DNA of 64,000 bases from positions 310,001 through 374,000 of the forward strand of contig CACCOB010000001.1 of the NCBI GenBank assembly GCA_902547535.1, read 5' to 3'. The DNA is from an uncultured Pelagibacteraceae bacterium (GTDB taxonomy: Bacteria > Pseudomonadota > Alphaproteobacteria > Pelagibacterales > Pelagibacteraceae). Positions 61,122 through 64,000 of this stretch are shown here, piece after piece (positions within the stretch are counted from its first letter, which is position 1; every line of letters begins with the position of its first letter). The notes under the pieces are model-generated. The model was not told where the DNA came from. It saw only the letters and a program-made list of their open reading frames with translations, and made no database searches. A program made the position numbers and the translations under genes.

Positions 61122-62138
61122 ATGTTAAAATTAATAACTAAACTAACAGCTGCTATTGCCGTAGTATCTATTGCTTTATTTGGTTCTGCTCACGCAAAAA
61201 CTCTTAAAATAGAAACTCACTTCACAGCAAGCTCACCAAATGGTGAAGTTGCAGCTCAATTTGCTAAGAATGTAGAAAAGTTCTCTGGGGGAAGCTTAAA
61301 AGTACAAATGTTCTATTCGTCATCTGTAACAGGTAAGTCTGCTGAGGTATTTAACTCTGCACAAACTGGAATTATTGACTGTGATATGACAGGTGCTGGT
61401 TATCAAACTGGTAAAAATGCTGCATTCCAATTTGCAGGAGATGTAATGGGTGGATATGATAACCCATATCAACAATACGAATTCTTGAATTTCCCAGGAG
61501 CTCAAGAAGCTGTAGATGCACTTTATAATAAATATGGAATGACATTAATTGGTTGGTGGATACCAGGACATGAGTCTTTAATTTCTAGCAGACCAATTCC
61601 AGATGTTGCTTCACTAAAAGACTTTAAATTTAGATCACCTCCAGGAATGGAAAGTATGATCTTTACAGCATTAGGAGCTAAACCAATCGTTATGGATTTC
61701 GGTGAAGTTCCAACTGCTTTACAAACTGGTCTAATCGATGGTGCTGACTATTCATCGTTAGCTACAAACTATGCTGGTGGACACTATGAGCAAAACAAAT
61801 ATGCTACATATCCAGGTTTCCACTCTATGCCAGCTGACCACTTAGCTTGTAACACTAAAGTTTGGAATAAGTTAAAGCCTCATGAACAAGGTGCGATGTT
61901 AGCTGCAATCGAAATCTGTGGTAGAACTATCACTAGCTTGGTTGAAAGAAAAAACGCAGAAGCTGTAAAAGCTTTACAAGAAATGGGTGTTACTCTTCAT
62001 GACTGGTCTAGAGAAGACAGACTTAAATTCAGACAAGCTGCACTTGGCGCTTGGGAAGAATGGAAGAAAAAGTCTCCAGAAGCTGCTGCTCTTATAGAGA
62101 TTCATAAAGCTTACATGAAAGCTAACGGTATCCTATAA
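61122..62138 (+). CDS. dctP: TRAP transporter periplasmic substrate-binding protein
   Basis: The 338-residue DctP-family protein has a signal peptide (about 1-25, ending GSAHAKT). ETHFTASSPNGEVAAQFAKNVEKFSGGSL follows, with the usual arginine in FKFRSPPGMESM and MDFGEVPTALQTGLIDGADYS. These proteins bind carboxylates, including sugar acids. It matches the DctQ and DctM genes downstream. A perfect hairpin follows 23 nt after its stop, before dctQ. Confidence 0.95.
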   Translation: MLKLITKLTAAIAVVSIALFGSAHAKTLKIETHFTASSPNGEVAAQFAKNVEKFSGGSLKVQMFYSSSVTGKSAEVFNSAQTGIIDCDMTGAGYQTGKNAAFQFAGDVMGGYDNPYQQYEFLNFPGAQEAVDALYNKYGMTLIGWWIPGHESLISSRPIPDVASLKDFKFRSPPGMESMIFTALGAKPIVMDFGEVPTALQTGLIDGADYSSLATNYAGGHYEQNKYATYPGFHSMPADHLACNTKVWNKLKPHEQGAMLAAIEICGRTITSLVERKNAEAVKALQEMGVTLHDWSREDRLKFRQAALGAWEEWKKKSPEAAALIEIHKAYMKANGIL

Positions 62139-62160
62139 TAAAAAGCGCTTAACAAAATAT

Positions 62161-62200
62161 AGAAGGGCCTGAAATAGGCCCTTCTTATAAAATTTTTTTT
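62161..62200 (+). terminator. Hairpin between dctP and dctQ
   Basis: AGAAGGGCCT (62161-62170) and AGGCCCTTCT (62176-62185) form a perfect 10-bp stem with a GAAAT loop. A TATAAAA interruption then precedes eight T (62193-62200). The gap before the T-run makes it a weaker terminator than the others, or an RNA-processing hairpin. The T-run ends 4 nt before the preferred dctQ ATG (62205). Confidence 0.8.
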
Positions 62201-62204
62201 GCCT

Positions 62205-62789
62205 ATGAGTGATAAAGAATTACAAGACAAGCAATTACAAGAGCAAAATGAAAAAGTTGCAAGTAAAGACGATTTTCCAATAAATTGGATTGATAGAATT
62301 TCATTATTTTTAAGCCACACAATTAAGTATTTAATCCCTGTTATAGTAATCGTAATGATGTATGAAATTTTTATGAGGTACGTGCTATTTAAACCAACAT
62401 TATGGGCTAATGAATTATGTTTATGGTTAGCTGGTGTTTGTTATTTAGTTGGTGGAATATATGCAACAAGGCTTAGAAGTCATATCAGAATTGTCTTATT
62501 ATATGACTATGTAAGTAGGCCAACTCAGCGTATTTTTGATCTAATTAGTACTGTAATTATTGTCACTTTTGCAGCTGCCGTAATTTATGGAGGCATGGAG
62601 GATGCATATAGATCATTTATAAATTGGGAGAGATTTGCAACTTATTGGGATCCACCAATTCCTGCAACTATGAAGCCACTCACGCTTATTTGTATATTTC
62701 TTATAGCACTACAATCAATAAATAACTTAATTATTGACTGGAAAAATCCTAAAGAAAAACAGTACCAACCTGCCAAAGATTTAAAATAA
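62205..62789 (+). CDS. dctQ: TRAP transporter small permease subunit
   Basis: The 194-residue protein has four hydrophobic segments (about 40-60, 80-98, 115-135, 150-170), the topology of DctQ, preceded by a charged cytoplasmic N-terminus. FKPTLWANELCLWLAGVCYLVGG is typical. ATG 62205 is chosen over the TTG two codons earlier. There is no ribosome site, since the T-run of the hairpin occupies that place. It ends 1 nt before dctM, so the two are coupled. Confidence 0.9.
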   Translation: MSDKELQDKQLQEQNEKVASKDDFPINWIDRISLFLSHTIKYLIPVIVIVMMYEIFMRYVLFKPTLWANELCLWLAGVCYLVGGIYATRLRSHIRIVLLYDYVSRPTQRIFDLISTVIIVTFAAAVIYGGMEDAYRSFINWERFATYWDPPIPATMKPLTLICIFLIALQSINNLIIDWKNPKEKQYQPAKDLK

Positions 62790-62790
62790 A

Positions 62791-64000
62791 ATGGAATTTG
62801 AGATAGGAACACTCTCAATAATACTAATAGTAGGACTATTAGCATTGATATCAATAGGTGTGCCTATGGGTTTTGCTTCAGGTTTTATGGGAGCAGTGCT
62901 TGTATTTTTATATATAGGTGAACATGCTTTAGGAATTTTGCTTTCAAGATATTATTCTCTTGTTGTAACTTACTCATTCTTATCGGTACCATTATTTATA
63001 TTCATGGCCTCCTTACTTGAACGCTCGAATATTGCAAGAGATTTGTATGATGCGCTAAATGCTTGGTTAAGAAAAACTAGAGGTGGAGTAGGAGTAGTAA
63101 CAGCAATCATGGCAACAATCATGGCAGCGATGAGTGGAATTATCGGAGGAGAGATAGTTTTGTTGGGGCTGATTGCACTACCCCAGATGTTGCGATTGAA
63201 ATATGATCAAGATATGTCGATTGGTATTATTTGTGCATCAGGTTCTCTAGGCACAATGATCCCACCATCGATTGTTTTAATTATTTATGGACTAACAACA
63301 GAAACTTCAATTACCATGTTGTTCCAAGAAGCAATTGTTCCTGGTCTAATGATATCCGGTTTAATAATTACATACATTCTTATTCGAACAAGAATACAAC
63401 CTCATCTTGCACCACTTAGTGATGAGCCAGCATTAACTTTAAAAGAAAAGATGTCATATCTTCCTGGTCTTTTACCACCTATTGGTATTGTAATAATTGT
63501 TTTGGGATCAATTTATTCTGGTATGACTGGTATTACAGAAGCAGCTGGTATGGGTGTAGTTGCAACACTAATTATAATAGCTGCTAGAAAAGAGTTAACA
63601 TGGTTTTTGTTTAAAGATGCACTTGTTAGAACCTTTAAAGCTTCAGGAACTATATTAACAATTACTTTTGGTGCTACAGTTTTAGCAGGAGCCTATTCTC
63701 TTGCAGGAGGACCCACTTATGTTGCTGAAACAATTTTAGCCTATGATTTAAAGCCAATGTATTTAATTTTTATGATGCAAATAATGTTTTTAATAATGGG
63801 TGCGTTCATGGATTGGGTTGGAATAGTTCTATTAGCAATGCCAGTTTTTTTACCAATAGTACTAGCTCTAGGTTTTGATCCTATTTGGTTTGGAATACTA
63901 TTCTGTGTAAATATGCAGGTTTCATTTTTAAGCCCACCATTTGGTCCTGCAGCATTCTATTTAAAATCAGTTGCTCCACCACACATTTCACTAACTGATA
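62791..64000 (+). CDS. dctM: TRAP transporter large permease subunit (partial, C-terminus outside window)
   Basis: The gene starts with ATG 62791, 1 nt after the dctQ stop, and runs off the window end after about 403 codons of a family length near 430. It has SIGVPMGFASGFMGAVLVFLYIG and PLFIFMASLLERSNIARDLYDAL near the N-terminus. Further on it has ATIMAAMSGIIGGEIVLLGLIALPQML and SPPFGPAAFYLKSVAPPHISL near the end. The membrane-spanning segments of DctM, which move the substrate using the sodium gradient, are visible. Confidence 0.95.
   Translation, partial: MEFEIGTLSIILIVGLLALISIGVPMGFASGFMGAVLVFLYIGEHALGILLSRYYSLVVTYSFLSVPLFIFMASLLERSNIARDLYDALNAWLRKTRGGVGVVTAIMATIMAAMSGIIGGEIVLLGLIALPQMLRLKYDQDMSIGIICASGSLGTMIPPSIVLIIYGLTTETSITMLFQEAIVPGLMISGLIITYILIRTRIQPHLAPLSDEPALTLKEKMSYLPGLLPPIGIVIIVLGSIYSGMTGITEAAGMGVVATLIIIAARKELTWFLFKDALVRTFKASGTILTITFGATVLAGAYSLAGGPTYVAETILAYDLKPMYLIFMMQIMFLIMGAFMDWVGIVLLAMPVFLPIVLALGFDPIWFGILFCVNMQVSFLSPPFGPAAFYLKSVAPPHISLTD

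Noticed and set aside
1..64000. CRISPR arrays, tRNA genes, rRNA, insertion sequences, prophage or integrase genes
   Set aside because: I looked for repeated spacers, tRNA T-loop motifs, transposase motifs and terminal repeats and saw none. The many A and T runs are base composition, not repeats.

Overview
The window is AT-rich, densely packed bacterial chromosome. Intergenic gaps are tiny, many genes overlap by 1-20 nt, and every protein reads as alphaproteobacterial. The streamlining, base composition and gene content (iscR-sufBCDSUTA operon, short RNase E, large numbers of periplasmic binding proteins, ThiS/ThiG) point to a free-living marine SAR11-type organism (Pelagibacterales). That placement is inference from style and protein similarity, not from a marker-gene search. 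There is no stretch over 300 bases without a gene. I saw no rRNA, tRNA, CRISPR array, insertion sequence or phage gene.

Region 1 (1-22,000) is core housekeeping: accC (cut by the window edge)-accB-aroQ; thiS-thiG; rne; mrcA-prfB-asmA-like; tyrS; anmK; an alpha/beta hydrolase; the iscR-suf Fe-S assembly operon; glnA. prfB uses the classical +1 programmed frameshift, so its 5' part has to be joined across an in-frame TGA. The iscR promoter carries a palindromic IscR-type site that suggests autoregulation of the whole suf operon.

Region 2 (22,000-38,500) is an accessory catabolic block in short, alternating operons. It has inositol-type genes (two Gfo/Idh/MocA dehydrogenases, iolE, iolD), two 2-hydroxyacid dehydrogenases, a pair of 2-oxoglutarate/Fe(II) oxygenases, a PanE-like reductase, a DUF1907 (C11orf54-like) protein coupled to an atypical PanB-like protein, an HpaI-type aldolase and an aldehyde dehydrogenase. 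iolB, iolC, iolJ and a clear iolA are not in the window.

Region 3 (38,500-64,000) holds four complete or nearly complete high-affinity importers of four different classes: an Rbs/Frc-type sugar ABC system, a TctCBA tripartite tricarboxylate-type transporter, a glucose/MalEFGK-type ABC system and a DctPQM TRAP system. They are interleaved with sugar and sugar-acid enzymes: FucU/RbsD mutarotase, ribokinase, rhamnonate-dehydratase-like enolase, PdxA-like dehydrogenase, SDRs, ROK kinase, UxaA and IlvD/Edd dehydratases, and hydroxyacid reductases. The joint logic is capture of dilute sugars, polyols and sugar acids, oxidation by NAD-dependent dehydrogenases, dehydration to 2-keto-3-deoxy acids, and aldol cleavage or reduction.

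The most notable structural pattern is that every periplasmic binding-protein gene is followed directly by an RNA hairpin or terminator, and three of these stand before the membrane subunits. In the Tct operon the terminator lies inside the first codons of tctB. No transcription factor other than IscR is encoded anywhere in the window, so the catabolic block appears to be controlled elsewhere, post-transcriptionally, or hardly at all.
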